Source of the DNA: Neobacillus rhizophilus
Lineage (GTDB): Bacteria; Bacillota; Bacilli; Bacillales; Cytobacillaceae
Assembly: GCF_018343535.1 (NCBI RefSeq)
Contig: NZ_JAGYPF010000001.1
Coordinates: 1,240,001 to 1,304,000 of the forward strand
Direction of reading: 5' to 3'
DNA: 64,000 nt
Shown: positions 26,709 through 35,528 of the stretch, in pieces
How the letters are laid out: the number at the start of each line of letters is the position of its first letter
Numbering within the stretch: the first letter of the stretch is position 1
The notes under the pieces: generated by a model
What the model was told of the DNA's origin: nothing
The model's input: the letters and a program-made list of their open reading frames with translations, nothing else
The model's database searches: none
Program-made: the position numbers and the translations under genes

Positions 26709-27014
26709 TTACTTTGCTTCTGACTGCTGCTTTTTCGATTGATGCAGGCGGATTTTATATATTATTAAGATTAGCGCAGATACAGCTAACGCTTCGGCTA
26801 CTGGCAATGCATAAGAAAGGATCAGCAAAACTAAGCATCCAATTACGAGACAGGTATAAATGACCACGTTTTTTAAAAGAGGCAGCTTCTTCGCATATCC
26901 TAATTTATAAACAACGACAGCTAAAATCACGATATATATAAACTGTAGCCAAACAGCCGTTTTAACATCTGTAAGCTGCATGAAAAATCTTAGAGTGGGG
27001 GAGAATCCTTCCAT
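26709..27014 (-). CDS. ylaH: YlaH-like membrane protein
   Basis: A 101-residue integral membrane protein with three hydrophobic helices (about 17-36, 47-66, 68-86) and a charged Lys/Gln tail, matching YlaH of B. subtilis in size and place directly behind typA. Function unknown. It starts 19 bp after the typA stop, so it is cotranscribed with typA. Confidence 0.82.
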   Translation of the reverse strand: MEGFSPTLRFFMQLTDVKTAVWLQFIYIVILAVVVYKLGYAKKLPLLKNVVIYTCLVIGCLVLLILSYALPVAEALAVSALILIIYKIRLHQSKKQQSEAK

Positions 27015-27033
27015 TTAAATTGCACTCCTTTTA

Positions 27034-28872
27034 TTAACTCATTTCAGCATATTTTTTCTTTTTAGCCAAACGTTCCCGTTCGTTTTTATCTAAAATTTTC
27101 TTCCGCAAGCGGATTGATTGTGGAGTGACTTCACAAAATTCATCATCGTTTAAATACTCCAATGATTCCTCCAAGGTCAAGAGACGAGGTTTTTTAATAA
27201 CAGAAGTCTGATCTTTATTAGCAGAACGAACGTTTGTTGCCTGCTTAACCTTCGTAATATTAACTGTAAGGTCATTTTCTCGGGTATGTTCCCCTACGAT
27301 CATTCCTTCGTAAATTTCCGTTCCCGGCTCAACAAAAATGGTTCCGCGGTCTTCCACTTGCATTATACCATAAGTCGATGCTTTACCAGACTCCATTGAG
27401 ACAAGAACACCTTGTCTTCTTCCGCCAACCTGACCCGTAGCCATTGGCTGGTAGCTGTCAAATGTATGATTGATGATTCCGTACCCTCTAGTCAGCGTCA
27501 AAAATTCTGTTGTGTAGCCAATTAAGCCGCGGGCAGGAACATTAAATATTAGCCGAACCTGACCTGTTCCATTATTAATCATATCAAGCATTTCACCTTT
27601 GCGAGCTCCAAGAGATTCCATGACAGAACCTGTATGCTCCTCAGGAACATCAATTTGTACCCTCTCGATTGGCTCACAGCGTACTCCATCAATTTCCTTA
27701 ACAATAACTTCTGGTTTGGATACTTGAAGCTCATATCCTTCACGGCGCATGTTTTCAATTAAGATGGACAAATGCAGTTCTCCGCGTCCGGAAACAATCC
27801 AGGCATCCGGTGAATCCGTATTTTCAACACGTAAGCTGACGTCTGTTTGCAATTGAGCTTGAAGTCTTTCCTCAATCTTTCTGGATGTTAAATATTTGCC
27901 TTCACGGCCGGCAAATGGGCTGTTATTGACTGCAAAGGTCATCTGCAGGGTCGGTTCATCAATCCTTAGCACCGGCAGGGCTTCTTGATTTTCTACTGGA
28001 CAGACGGTTTCCCCGACATTAATATCTTCCATACCAGAAACAGCCACTAAGTCACCGGCAACCGCTTCTTGAACTTCCTCGCGCTTTAATCCAAAGAAAC
28101 CAAAAATTTTCGTTACTCTGAACTGTTTGACTGAGCCATCAAGCTTCATTAAAGCAACCTGTTGTCCAACCTTCATCGTTCCGCGGAAGACCCGGCCAAT
28201 CCCAATTCTTCCAACATAGTCACTGTAATCTAGAAGGGCTACCTGAAATTGCAGGGGTTCATCCTTGTTATCGATTGGAGCAGGAATGTGTTCAATAATG
28301 GCTTCATATAATGACTGCATGTTTTCATCCTGTTTGTCTGGAGTCAAACTTGCTGTTCCATTGATGCCTGATGCATAAATGACAGGGAATTCTAATTGCT
28401 CCTCATTGGCATCCAATTCGATGAACAAGTCAATAACTTCATCTACAACCTCGGCTGGTCGAGCAAAGTCACGGTCGATTTTATTCACGACAACGATTGG
28501 AGTCAGATTTTGTTCCAACGCCTTTTTTAACACAAATCTTGTTTGCGGCATAGTGCCTTCATAGGCGTCCACCACGAGCAGAACACCATCGACCATTCTC
28601 ATAATCCGCTCTACTTCCCCGCCGAAGTCAGCGTGTCCGGGAGTATCCAGGATGTTAATTCTCGTATCTTTATATTGAATAGCAGTATTTTTGGCAAGGA
28701 TTGTAATGCCGCGCTCTCTTTCCAAATCATTGGAATCCATAGCTCGTTCCTCAACATGCTCATTTGAACGGAACGTTCCTGCCTGTTTTAATAACTGGTC
28801 CACCAAGGTGGTTTTTCCGTGGTCAACGTGTGCAATAATCGCAATGTTTCTTATATTATCTCTTTTTTTCAA
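27034..28872 (-). CDS. typA: Ribosome-associated GTPase TypA/BipA
   Basis: Translational GTPase of 612 residues (YlaG in B. subtilis) that binds the ribosome like EF-G and supports 50S assembly and growth in the cold or under stress. The G domain has [15 protein letters not shown] (P-loop), GITILAKN (switch I Thr), [12 protein letters not shown] (G3) and [10 protein letters not shown] (G4). Domains II, III and V follow, and the BipA-specific C-terminal part contains [16 protein letters not shown] and a basic end. First gene of the typA-ylaH unit. Confidence 0.95.
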   Translation of the reverse strand: MKKRDNIRNIAIIAHVDHGKTTLVDQLLKQAGTFRSNEHVEERAMDSNDLERERGITILAKNTAIQYKDTRINILDTPGHADFGGEVERIMRMVDGVLLVVDAYEGTMPQTRFVLKKALEQNLTPIVVVNKIDRDFARPAEVVDEVIDLFIELDANEEQLEFPVIYASGINGTASLTPDKQDENMQSLYEAIIEHIPAPIDNKDEPLQFQVALLDYSDYVGRIGIGRVFRGTMKVGQQVALMKLDGSVKQFRVTKIFGFFGLKREEVQEAVAGDLVAVSGMEDINVGETVCPVENQEALPVLRIDEPTLQMTFAVNNSPFAGREGKYLTSRKIEERLQAQLQTDVSLRVENTDSPDAWIVSGRGELHLSILIENMRREGYELQVSKPEVIVKEIDGVRCEPIERVQIDVPEEHTGSVMESLGARKGEMLDMINNGTGQVRLIFNVPARGLIGYTTEFLTLTRGYGIINHTFDSYQPMATGQVGGRRQGVLVSMESGKASTYGIMQVEDRGTIFVEPGTEIYEGMIVGEHTRENDLTVNITKVKQATNVRSANKDQTSVIKKPRLLTLEESLEYLNDDEFCEVTPQSIRLRKKILDKNERERLAKKKKYAEMS

Positions 28873-29015
28873 AGAAGTTCCACTCCTGACTATTTTCGGG
28901 TAAAATCTATTTATAGTTTCATTTACAACTAAAACATTATACCATAATAGAAGTGGAAACCTAAAAGTATTTTTTTGTAAATGAAAAATAAAGTTTTGAT
29001 AAAGGGGTAAAAATC

Positions 29016-29201
29016 ATGAAAGAAGTGAAATGGCCGTTCCTCATTTATGCAATCCTTACCGCAGCAAGCATTATGGGAATAGGTATTGCAATAGCCGAAA
29101 AGAGCCTGCTAGGAATATTAGGATGTATTATTGCTGTTGTCGTTATAATGGGACTTGGTTTTAAAACAAAAAAGAAAATGCGCGAAAACGGAACATTATA
29201 A
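29016..29201 (+). CDS. ylaF: YlaF family small membrane protein (DUF5325)
   Basis: A 61-residue protein with two hydrophobic helices (about 9-26 and 29-48) and a basic C-terminus, matching the YlaF family. Function unknown. ATG 29016 follows AAAGGGG. Divergent from typA as in B. subtilis. Its stop codon overlaps the first bases of repeat copy D. Confidence 0.8.
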   Translation: MKEVKWPFLIYAILTAASIMGIGIAIAEKSLLGILGCIIAVVVIMGLGFKTKKKMRENGTL

Positions 29202-29282
29202 ATGAAAACTCGCCGATTGGCGAGTCCGTGAGGACGGTTCATGAGGCGTAGTTAAATTTATACTTTCTTATTAGCGTAAAAA
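29200..29282 (+). repeat. CTCGCC element, copy D (lacking the long A/T stem)
   Basis: Identical to the left two thirds of the other copies (hairpin CTCGCC-GATT-GGCGAG, stem GTCC-GTGA-GGAC, GGTTCATGAGGCGTAGTT) but joins directly from AAATTTATAC to TTTCTTATTAGC, so one arm of the long stem and its loop are missing. Begins at the ylaF stop codon and ends at the suhB terminator. Confidence 0.85.
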
Positions 29283-29311
29283 AGAGGCCGACCTTTAAGT
29301 CCGCCTCTTAC
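29280..29311 (-). terminator. Terminator of the inositol monophosphatase gene
   Basis: AAGAGGCGGAC / GTCGGCCTCTT on the minus strand followed by TTTTTA. Confidence 0.85.
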
Positions 29312-30105
29312 CATTTTCCGTCCTTTAAATATTCTTGAAGAATCGTTTGATGCAGCCCCGGCTTGGCGACAAAAAGGGAGTCCTGTGTTAGGTAATCCAG
29401 CTTTTCTCCCCTTAAATTAGTGACAACTCCACCAAGCTCCTCGATAATCACAGCCCCTGCAGCATAATCCCATGGTGACAGACGCATAGAAATATACGCA
29501 TCTACCCGTCCAGTAGCCACAAACACCATTTCTAAAGCCGCTGACCCATAAGATCTTGTCCCTCTTGCATCCCTAACTAATGGAATTAACAAATTATGAT
29601 CAATTCGGTGATTTTTCATTACCCATGTTGCGTTCAAGGCAATAATGGACTTATTCACTGCAGTCTCGCTTAAATTCGCAATGGGAGTTTCATTCAAATA
29701 GGCTCCCTTGCCGGAGAAAGCATGGTACAATTCATCATGAACCACATCATAAACTAACCCAATTTTACCAACACCGTCTTCATAGACCCCGATAGAAATC
29801 GCAAAATTTCTTTGCTGATGAATAAAGTTCATCGTTCCATCGATTGGATCAATCATCCAGACGATTCCCTTAAGGCTGTCCAATTTATCTCCGAACCCTT
29901 CTTCTCCCATGATTTTATGATGAGGGTAAGCCTCTTTTATTTTTTTGATAAAAAATTGTTCTGTTTCTTTATCAATATTTGTTACCAAATCATTGGCATT
30001 TGATTTGGTTTGAATACTTAAGCGCTGATTAAAGGATTGCCGAATCCTCTCTCCTGCTTCGTTTACCCATTGTTTCGCCTGGGAATAAAGACTTTCCCAT
30101 TTCAT
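29308..30105 (-). CDS. yktC: Inositol monophosphatase family protein YktC
   Basis: Mg-dependent, Li-sensitive phosphatase fold of 265 residues. Metal-binding motifs are intact: GEEGFGD (about 66-72), WMIDPIDGTMNFIHQ (about 86-100) and WDYAAGAVIIEELGG (about 208-222). B. subtilis YktC dephosphorylates inositol-1-phosphate in vitro; whether this or another sugar phosphate is the substrate here is unknown. It lies between ykzI and ylaF, conserved order. Confidence 0.9.
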   Translation of the reverse strand: MKWESLYSQAKQWVNEAGERIRQSFNQRLSIQTKSNANDLVTNIDKETEQFFIKKIKEAYPHHKIMGEEGFGDKLDSLKGIVWMIDPIDGTMNFIHQQRNFAISIGVYEDGVGKIGLVYDVVHDELYHAFSGKGAYLNETPIANLSETAVNKSIIALNATWVMKNHRIDHNLLIPLVRDARGTRSYGSAALEMVFVATGRVDAYISMRLSPWDYAAGAVIIEELGGVVTNLRGEKLDYLTQDSLFVAKPGLHQTILQEYLKDGKW

Positions 30106-30267
30106 CCTTCTTCACTCCAATTTATCTTTATTTCTTGTGAGCTTTCGATGTATGTAGTATGAGATACGGAAAAAATTTCATGTATCTATAGCTTAATCAA
30201 AGATAAGCCAATCATCAACTTTTAGCCGCCTTTATTGCTCTTATTAGCGTTTTTCCCAACACAATAA

Positions 30268-30303
30268 TAAACGAACTCCCCCGTCCATATTGGAGTTCGT
30301 TTA
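30268..30303 (-). terminator. Probable terminator of the ykzI-like gene
   Basis: AAACGAACTCC / GGAGTTCGTTT with a 12-base loop; minus-strand tail TTTATTATT is weak. Confidence 0.55.
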
Positions 30304-30368
30304 GAGCATGAAAACTTTTCGTTTCATTCTATTTTGTATCCCCTTAAATTATTAATACAAATTTATTT

Positions 30369-30563
30369 TTAAAAAGCTTTTAGCCGCATTAATTCTAAAC
30401 GGATTCTTTCAAGCTTCTGTTTGCATTCTTTGATTTTTTTCTCGTCTTTTTCTTCAATCGCTTCAAATAAAACTGCTAATTCATAGTCCATTTCCAATCT
30501 TAGAACCGCTGCTTTTTGCTTTTCGCCAACTTTTTTAAGTGATGTATTCATCAACTGCTTCAC
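30369..30563 (-). CDS. ykzI: YkzI-like small coiled protein
   Basis: A 64-residue, strongly charged protein that is a single predicted helix or coiled coil (repeats of Lys/Glu with Leu, ending RIRLELMRLKAF). Place and size match ykzI between yktC and yktB in B. subtilis; function unknown. GTG 30563 follows GGAGGAG; an ATG 12 bases downstream behind AAGGTG is an alternative start. Confidence 0.65.
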   Translation of the reverse strand: MKQLMNTSLKKVGEKQKAAVLRLEMDYELAVLFEAIEEKDEKKIKECKQKLERIRLELMRLKAF

Positions 30564-30732
30564 CTTTTCTCCTCCCCTATCGATTCATTTTGGATTATTT
30601 TTTTACTGTATAATATGAGGCATTTTGAAATGTTGGAACAAATATGTGCTTTAACCCAGAATGCTATTCATTTCATGTCTGTTAAGGCATTATGCTACAA
30701 TGTTTGGGGAATTGCTTGTAGGAGGTATAGGG

Positions 30733-31365
30733 ATGGATTTTAAAGGATTTACTGAAGAAGATTTTAATGTGTTTTTGGTCGAAGGATTGGAGAATAGAAT
30801 GGAAGCCTTAAAAACCTCCATTCGTCCTAAATTAGAGCAATTGGGCCATCACTTCACCCCAGCCTTGAATGTATTAACAGGAGATGAAATGTTTGTTCAT
30901 ATTGCCAAACATGCAAGGCGGACAGTTAATCCGCCAAAGGATACCTGGGTGGCTTTCGCCAATAATCCGCGCGGCTATAAAATGCTGCCACATTTTCAAA
31001 TCGGCTTGTGGCATACCCACTTATTTATTTGGTTTGCGGTTATTTATGAAGCTCCACAAAAGGAAGTAATCGCAGCTCGCCTGTCAAAAAAATTGACCAA
31101 AATATATAAAGAAATACCAAAAGAATTTGCGTGGTCCGCTGATCATACGAAGCCTGATACTTTATCACACAGGGAAATGTCAAAGGAAGAATTAAAGGGG
31201 CTTATCGACCGCTTACAAACAATAAAAAAAGCAGAACTATTATGCGGCTATACAATAGAGCGAGAAGCTGCTATTGCGCTTGGCTCTGAAGGCTTGATAA
31301 ACGAAATCGAAAATGTTTTTCAAAAAGTTGCGCCGATTTATAAAATTGCTTGTAATTTAAAATAA
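30733..31365 (+). CDS. yktB: YktB family protein (UPF0637/DUF1054)
   Basis: A 210-residue cytoplasmic protein of the DUF1054 family (B. subtilis YktB). It shows ALNVLTGDEMFVHIAKHARR and MLPHFQIGLWHTHLFIWFAVIYEA, highly conserved in the family. No enzymatic activity is known. The start ATG 30733 has AGGAGG 7 bases upstream; an in-frame extension of 24 codons upstream has no site. Transcribed opposite to yktA and yktC, as in B. subtilis. Confidence 0.85.
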   Translation: MDFKGFTEEDFNVFLVEGLENRMEALKTSIRPKLEQLGHHFTPALNVLTGDEMFVHIAKHARRTVNPPKDTWVAFANNPRGYKMLPHFQIGLWHTHLFIWFAVIYEAPQKEVIAARLSKKLTKIYKEIPKEFAWSADHTKPDTLSHREMSKEELKGLIDRLQTIKKAELLCGYTIEREAAIALGSEGLINEIENVFQKVAPIYKIACNLK

Positions 31366-31626
31366 AAGAGACAGTTGCTGTCTCTCTTGGGCTGTCGAAA
31401 AACTTACGATAGCCTTTTATTATACTTATTTTTTTAATAATTCACACCTTAATTGTTAAGACATAATGAATATATAAGCTTTTCAACAGGTGTATTCATT
31501 AAAGACCTTCAACTTACAAAATAAGAAAAGATGATATAGGACAAGGGTAGGAAGCCAAATGGAAAATGTCCAATAAAAGGCTTCTTAAAGACAAAACAGG
31601 TGTGGCTTTGAGTGTAGGAGGCTTCT

Positions 31627-31749
31627 AATGGACAAAACGGGTGGTTTTTCATATGAAAATGTCCAATAAAACACTTCTATTGGACAAAACGGGTGGTTTT
31701 TCATATGAAAATGTCCAATAAAACACTTCTATTGGACAAAACGGGTGGT
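31627..31749. repeat. 52-bp tandem repeat, about 2.4 units
   Basis: Units begin at 31627, 31679 and 31731 (partial). Each has TGGACAAAACGGGTGG, the palindrome TTTTCATATGAAAA and TGTCCAATAAAACACTTCT. The ends ATTGGACA and TGTCCAAT are inverted repeats, and degenerate units flank the array on both sides (from about 31555 and to about 31790). Confidence 0.9.
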
Positions 31750-31872
31750 ACTTGGTGTTAAATTGTTCAATAGAAGGCTCTTCTAACTGCCTGCCAAAAA
31801 TATAAAAATATTGCAACACACTTAGCAAGGTTAGAAAAAGGTGTGTTGCAATCTTTTAGATAGATTTGCCCC

Positions 31873-32008
31873 CCTGTTGGTTGGAGCCGAGGGCACTCGA
31901 CTCCTGCGGGATATAGAGGTCACTGGAGACCCCGCAGGCGCTTTCAGCGCCGAGGAGGCTCCAGGACCTCCCCGCGGAAAGCGAGTGCCCGGAGCGGAAA
32001 TCAACAGG
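31873..32008 (+). repeat. GC-rich 136-bp palindromic repeat, direct orientation
   Basis: Begins CCTGTTGGTTGGAGC and ends GGAGCGGAAATCAACAGG; terminal inverted repeats with inner GGGCACTC / GAGTGCCC, CTCCTGCGGG / CCCGCAGG and GAGGAGGCTCC arms. Much higher GC than its surroundings. Frames on both strands are open but are by-products of the palindrome. Confidence 0.9.
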
Positions 32009-32090
32009 CAGGTTAGCAGGGACAAGCACAATTTAGGTTTAAACAAAAAATAAAAAATTGCCGAGAAAAATACACTTTCTCGACAATCTG

Positions 32091-32112
32091 AGGAGACAGT
32101 TGCTGTCTCCTT
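32091..32112. terminator. Hairpin at the yktA end of CE1
   Basis: GGAGACAG-TTG-CTGTCTCC, followed on the plus strand by TTTGTTTATTT; the same stem, without the tail, is present at 31369-31385 on the other side of CE1. Confidence 0.55.
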
Positions 32113-32115
32113 TGT

Positions 32116-32388
32116 TTATTTCATCGTAATCCGGTCACCGGGAGAAGCTTCTTTTGCTTTTTTTATGGCCCGATAGGATGAATATCCGCTGATTTCTTCA
32201 AATTCACCGCAAATGGTCTTTTCCTCTGCTTTACTTGGGACAATTTCCTTAAATCTCCGGTAGACGGACATCAACTGGTCGCGTTCAATTCCGGATTCAT
32301 ACGCTTTTTCAATGGCTTCAAAGAAATGAACGACATCGACAATCTCCTCTGTCGACCATCTGTAGTCTATTGGATACTGATATTCCAT
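32116..32388 (-). CDS. yktA: YktA family protein (UPF0223)
   Basis: A 90-residue helical protein of the UPF0223 family. It starts [20 protein letters not shown], which matches B. subtilis YktA, and ends with a short lysine-rich region. No function is known. ATG 32388 follows AGCAGGTGATC; the longer in-frame extension upstream overlaps the end of the nitronate monooxygenase gene. It lies 35 bp behind that gene and is probably cotranscribed. Confidence 0.85.
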   Translation of the reverse strand: MEYQYPIDYRWSTEEIVDVVHFFEAIEKAYESGIERDQLMSVYRRFKEIVPSKAEEKTICGEFEEISGYSSYRAIKKAKEASPGDRITMK

Positions 32389-32423
32389 GTGATCACCTGC
32401 TGTTTTCTCTTTTGTATTGTTTC

Positions 32424-33383
32424 TTATTCTTTCCACTTCCGGCGAATTTGTTCAGCTTCAAGGATAATCCGATCAAAAAGCTCGGCAGTAGACGGTACGT
32501 CTTTAATAAGTCCCATGACCTGGCCCGCCCACGCGAAGCCTTCATCGACTTCACCATTATAAATGTACCGTTGATTAGCTTTTCCACTAATAAAATCCTT
32601 AAGCTCTTCATAACCGCCATGATTCTTTTCAATTTCAAGAATTTTATCTGTCCATGTGTTCGCAATTGCTCTTGCTGGTGCGCCGAGCGAGCGCTTAATC
32701 ACCACTGTATCAGTTTCAGTGCCTTCAATCAATGCATTTTTATACACATCATTAGCATGAACACATTCCTTAGTGGCAATAAAACGAGTACCCATCTCTA
32801 TTCCTTCAGCACCTAAACTGAGTGCAGCCATTAGCCCTCTGCCGTCACCTATTCCGCCCGAAGCAATAACAGGTATTGACACTGAATCGACAACCTGAGG
32901 AATTAACACCATGGTACCTAGATCATCACGGCCAAGATGCCCTCCACCTTCCTGACCAACTACCATTACGGCATCAGCGCCAAGTTCCTCCGCCTTCACT
33001 GCCTGCCTTCTTGCAGCAACAAGGACAAGCTTTTTAATGGTTGTACCCTGTAATTGTTCAAAAATAGGAGCCGGATTTCCGCCAGTCATAGAAATAACAG
33101 GTACCTCTTCATCAATAGCAACCTGCAAAAAGTCAGCAAAAGGCCTTCCGGTTTGTCCGATGGCAAAATTCACTCCAAAAGGATTATCGGTTAATTCTCT
33201 AACCTTCTTAATTTCTTCTCTAAGAAGTTCAGGACTTGCCAAGGACATGGCCGTAATTTGCCCAAGGCCGCCACTATTGGATACGGCTGCGGCTAAATCA
33301 GAATAAGCTAAATACGCAAGCCCGCCTTGAATAATTGGATAGCGGATATTTAATATTTCCGTTACTCGTGTCTGCCAATTCAT
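32424..33383 (-). CDS. Nitronate monooxygenase (2-nitropropane dioxygenase family)
   Basis: FMN-dependent TIM-barrel enzyme of 320 residues, predicted to oxidise alkyl nitronates such as propionate 3-nitronate, or an enoyl-ACP reductase II-like relative. Motifs: [27 protein letters not shown] at the N-terminus, [32 protein letters not shown], and [32 protein letters not shown] for FMN phosphate binding. The start ATG 33383 is 10 bases behind AAGGAG. It is an addition between yktA and speA compared with B. subtilis. Confidence 0.85.
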   Translation of the reverse strand: MNWQTRVTEILNIRYPIIQGGLAYLAYSDLAAAVSNSGGLGQITAMSLASPELLREEIKKVRELTDNPFGVNFAIGQTGRPFADFLQVAIDEEVPVISMTGGNPAPIFEQLQGTTIKKLVLVAARRQAVKAEELGADAVMVVGQEGGGHLGRDDLGTMVLIPQVVDSVSIPVIASGGIGDGRGLMAALSLGAEGIEMGTRFIATKECVHANDVYKNALIEGTETDTVVIKRSLGAPARAIANTWTDKILEIEKNHGGYEELKDFISGKANQRYIYNGEVDEGFAWAGQVMGLIKDVPSTAELFDRIILEAEQIRRKWKE

Positions 33384-33588
33384 TTTAAAAATCACTCCTT
33401 AATTAGTCGTTATTTGTTATTTCGTTTCAAACGGGTAAATTTCCTTTTCTTTTGGGAAACTAAATTTTATAAATCCATTCGGATAAAAATTTACAGAATT
33501 CCTATGCAGACCACATATTTAATGCTATAATTCAATTTGTTTTTTTGAATTTATTTATAAGAGATCTTTAATAAGAGGTGTGTATAAA

Positions 33589-35061
33589 TTGTCCCAAAAT
33601 CAAACACCGCTCTTTAGCGGTTTATTAGCACATGCCAATAGAAATCCAATTCAATTTCATATACCTGGACATAAAAAAGGAGCCGGTATGGATCCGGAAT
33701 TCCGAGAGTTCATTGGTGAGAATGCTCTTTCCATTGACTTAATCAATATTGGACCACTTGATGACCTGCATTCACCTAAAGGAATGATCAAGCAGGCCCA
33801 GGAATTGGCGGCAGAAGCTTTTGGTGCCGACCATACTTTCTTTTCCGTCCAAGGTACCAGCGGAGCCATTATGACAATGGTTATGGCAGTTTGCGGCCCT
33901 GGAGATAAAATCATTGTGCCACGAAATGTCCATAAATCAGTCATGTCAGGGATTGTCTTTTCAGGTGCAATTCCTGTATTTATCCATCCGGAAATTGACA
34001 TGGAGCTGGGGATTTCCCATGGCATTACACCGGAATCAGTAGAAAAAGCACTTGAACAGCACCCTGATGCTAAAGGGGTATTAGTCATTAACCCTACTTA
34101 CTTTGGAGTTTCCGCCGACTTAAAAAGAATCGTGGAAATTGCCCACTCTTATGAAGTGCCTGTCCTTGTAGACGAGGCCCATGGAGTTCATATTCATTTC
34201 CATGAAGACCTTCCAATATCAGCCATGCAGGCAGGTGCGGATATGGCTGCAACAAGCGTTCATAAGCTTGGCGGTTCGATGACGCAAAGCTCCATTTTAA
34301 ATGTTAAAGAAGGTCTTGTTTCGGTTAAACATGTTCAATCCATTCTCAGCATGCTGACGACAACATCCACTTCTTATTTATTATTGGCTTCGCTGGATGT
34401 TGCCAGGAAACAGCTGGTGATGAAAGGAAGAGAATTAATTGACAGAACGATTCGCCTTTCGCAGTCCATCCGTCAAAGAGTGAACGAAATTGAACATCTT
34501 TATTGCCCTGGTGAAGAAATTTTAGATTCCAAAGCCATATTTGATTATGACCCGACAAAACTGATTATTTCCGTCAAAGATTTAGGGCTTACGGGCTATG
34601 AAGTAGAAAATTGGCTCCGGGAAAAGCACAATATTGAAGTGGAAATGTCTGATCTTTACAATATCCTCTGTATAATTACTTTAGGAGATACGGAAAATGA
34701 AGGGGATCTTTTAGTAACCGCATTAAGGGAGCTTTCTAAAGAGTATGAGCATCGTTCTGAAAAGATTGAGCCTGTTGAGGTTCTCCTTCCGGAAATTCCT
34801 TTACTTGCCTTAACTCCGAGGGATGCGTTTTACTCTGAAACGGAAGTAGTTGCACTTGAGGAATCTGAGGGCAGAATAATTGCTGAATTCATTATGGTGT
34901 ATCCTCCAGGAATCCCAATTTTTATTCCTGGTGAGATTATTACGAAAGAAAACCTCCACTATATAAAGAAAAACCTGGAGGCCGGACTGCCTGTTCAAGG
35001 ACCTGAGGACGATGAACTGAAAACAATCCGGGTTATTAAAGAATATAAGGCAATTCAATAG
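33589..35061 (+). CDS. speA: Biosynthetic arginine decarboxylase SpeA (Orn/Lys/Arg decarboxylase class I)
   Basis: PLP enzyme converting arginine to agmatine, the first step of polyamine synthesis in Bacillus. 490 residues, with FHIPGHKKGAGMDPEF, FSVQGTSGAIMTMVMAV, DEAHGVHIHFHE and ATSVHKLGGSMTQSS, the last containing the PLP lysine. The start is TTG 33589 (MSQNQTPLFSG, as in B. subtilis), about 9 bases behind AGAGGTG; GTG 33580 overlaps that site. The SR1 sRNA gene is convergent and shares the terminator. The fold is the aspartate-aminotransferase type with a C-terminal Orn_DC domain. Confidence 0.92.
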   Translation: MSQNQTPLFSGLLAHANRNPIQFHIPGHKKGAGMDPEFREFIGENALSIDLINIGPLDDLHSPKGMIKQAQELAAEAFGADHTFFSVQGTSGAIMTMVMAVCGPGDKIIVPRNVHKSVMSGIVFSGAIPVFIHPEIDMELGISHGITPESVEKALEQHPDAKGVLVINPTYFGVSADLKRIVEIAHSYEVPVLVDEAHGVHIHFHEDLPISAMQAGADMAATSVHKLGGSMTQSSILNVKEGLVSVKHVQSILSMLTTTSTSYLLLASLDVARKQLVMKGRELIDRTIRLSQSIRQRVNEIEHLYCPGEEILDSKAIFDYDPTKLIISVKDLGLTGYEVENWLREKHNIEVEMSDLYNILCIITLGDTENEGDLLVTALRELSKEYEHRSEKIEPVEVLLPEIPLLALTPRDAFYSETEVVALEESEGRIIAEFIMVYPPGIPIFIPGEIITKENLHYIKKNLEAGLPVQGPEDDELKTIRVIKEYKAIQ

Positions 35062-35065
35062 CAAA

Positions 35066-35105
35066 TAAAAAATACAGGATTCCTAATGGAATCCTGTTTA
35101 TTTTT
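35066..35105. terminator. Bidirectional terminator of speA and SR1
   Basis: ACAGGATTCC-TAAT-GGAATCCTGT with A/T tracts on both sides (TTTATTTTT on plus, ATTTTTTATTT on minus). Confidence 0.9.
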
Positions 35106-35118
35106 AAGTAAATTATAT

Positions 35119-35244
35119 TTATTTTACTTCTTTTTCCCCATGGCTTTCGCAGCAGCAGCCGCATTTTGAATAGAGAACCGTAACTTTTTCATCTTCAAAA
35201 TGATCAATTGTTGAATTACAAGTTTGGCATACAATAGTACCCAT
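35119..35244 (-). CDS. sr1P: GapA-binding peptide SR1P
   Basis: A 41-codon ORF that is easily missed. It begins MGTIVCQTCN and continues FEDEKVTVLYSKCGCC, closely like SR1P of B. subtilis, then ends in a short Glu/Lys tail. Six cysteines: the CxxC pair at 6 and 9 and a cluster C28-x-C-C-C. ATG 35244 follows AAGGGG. In B. subtilis SR1P binds glyceraldehyde-3-phosphate dehydrogenase GapA and promotes the GapA-RNase J1 interaction; the RNase J1 gene rnjA is also in this window. Confidence 0.9.
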   Translation of the reverse strand: MGTIVCQTCNSTIDHFEDEKVTVLYSKCGCCCESHGEKEVK

Positions 35245-35309
35245 GCTTATTAGTCCCCTTTTTTATGGAATTATCACTAAATTGAAAGCGATTTACTATC
35301 CTTGAAATC

Positions 35310-35338
35310 ATAATAATATATCACATTAAAAATTTCAA
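35310..35338 (-). promoter_or_regulatory. Sigma A promoter of SR1
   Basis: Minus strand -35 TTGAAA (35333-35338), 17-base spacer, -10 TATTAT (35310-35315); start predicted near 35303. Confidence 0.75.
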
Positions 35339-35528
35339 GCCTAATTGTATGTCACATTTAAAATTAATAATTTAAATAGGAGTTAAAAATGTCCCAATAA
35401 CAAACATTTTAGCTTCGAACTGGACAAATAAAGAAAAGTTTATAAATATTCCTATTTAAGTTGTCATTATTTTTTATTCAATGCTAGAATAAAAGAGGTG
35501 ATATTACAGGTATATAAGGGGGATAATG

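Larger units (their letters stand above)
31366..32111 (+). repeat. Non-coding composite element CE1
   Basis: About 745 bp between convergent yktB and yktA. From left to right: a GAGACAG-TTG-CTGTCTC stem without T-run; a GGCTGTCG...CGATAGCC hairpin with CTTTTATTATAC; AT-rich spacer; a 52-bp tandem repeat (31627-31749); TTGCAACACAC / GTGTGTTGCAA hairpin; the GC-rich 136-bp palindrome (31873-32008); a TTGCCGAGAAA / TTTCTCGACAA hairpin; and a second GAGACAG-TTG-CTGTCTC stem. The same building blocks recur at 45546 and 55138. Confidence 0.75.
35066..35303 (-). ncRNA. sr1: SR1 dual-function small RNA
   Basis: A transcript of about 238 bases is implied by a strong promoter (35310-35338) and the terminator at 35066-35105, in the speA-pdhD interval where B. 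subtilis encodes the 205-base SR1. SR1 base-pairs with ahrC mRNA and encodes the GapA-binding peptide SR1P. The ORF inside matches SR1P (next entry). The B. subtilis gene is repressed in glycolytic conditions by CcpN; whether that applies here cannot be read from the sequence. Confidence 0.82.

Noticed and set aside
31627..31749. Tandem repeats considered as a CRISPR array.
   Set aside because: Units are contiguous without unique spacers, and no cas genes are in the window.
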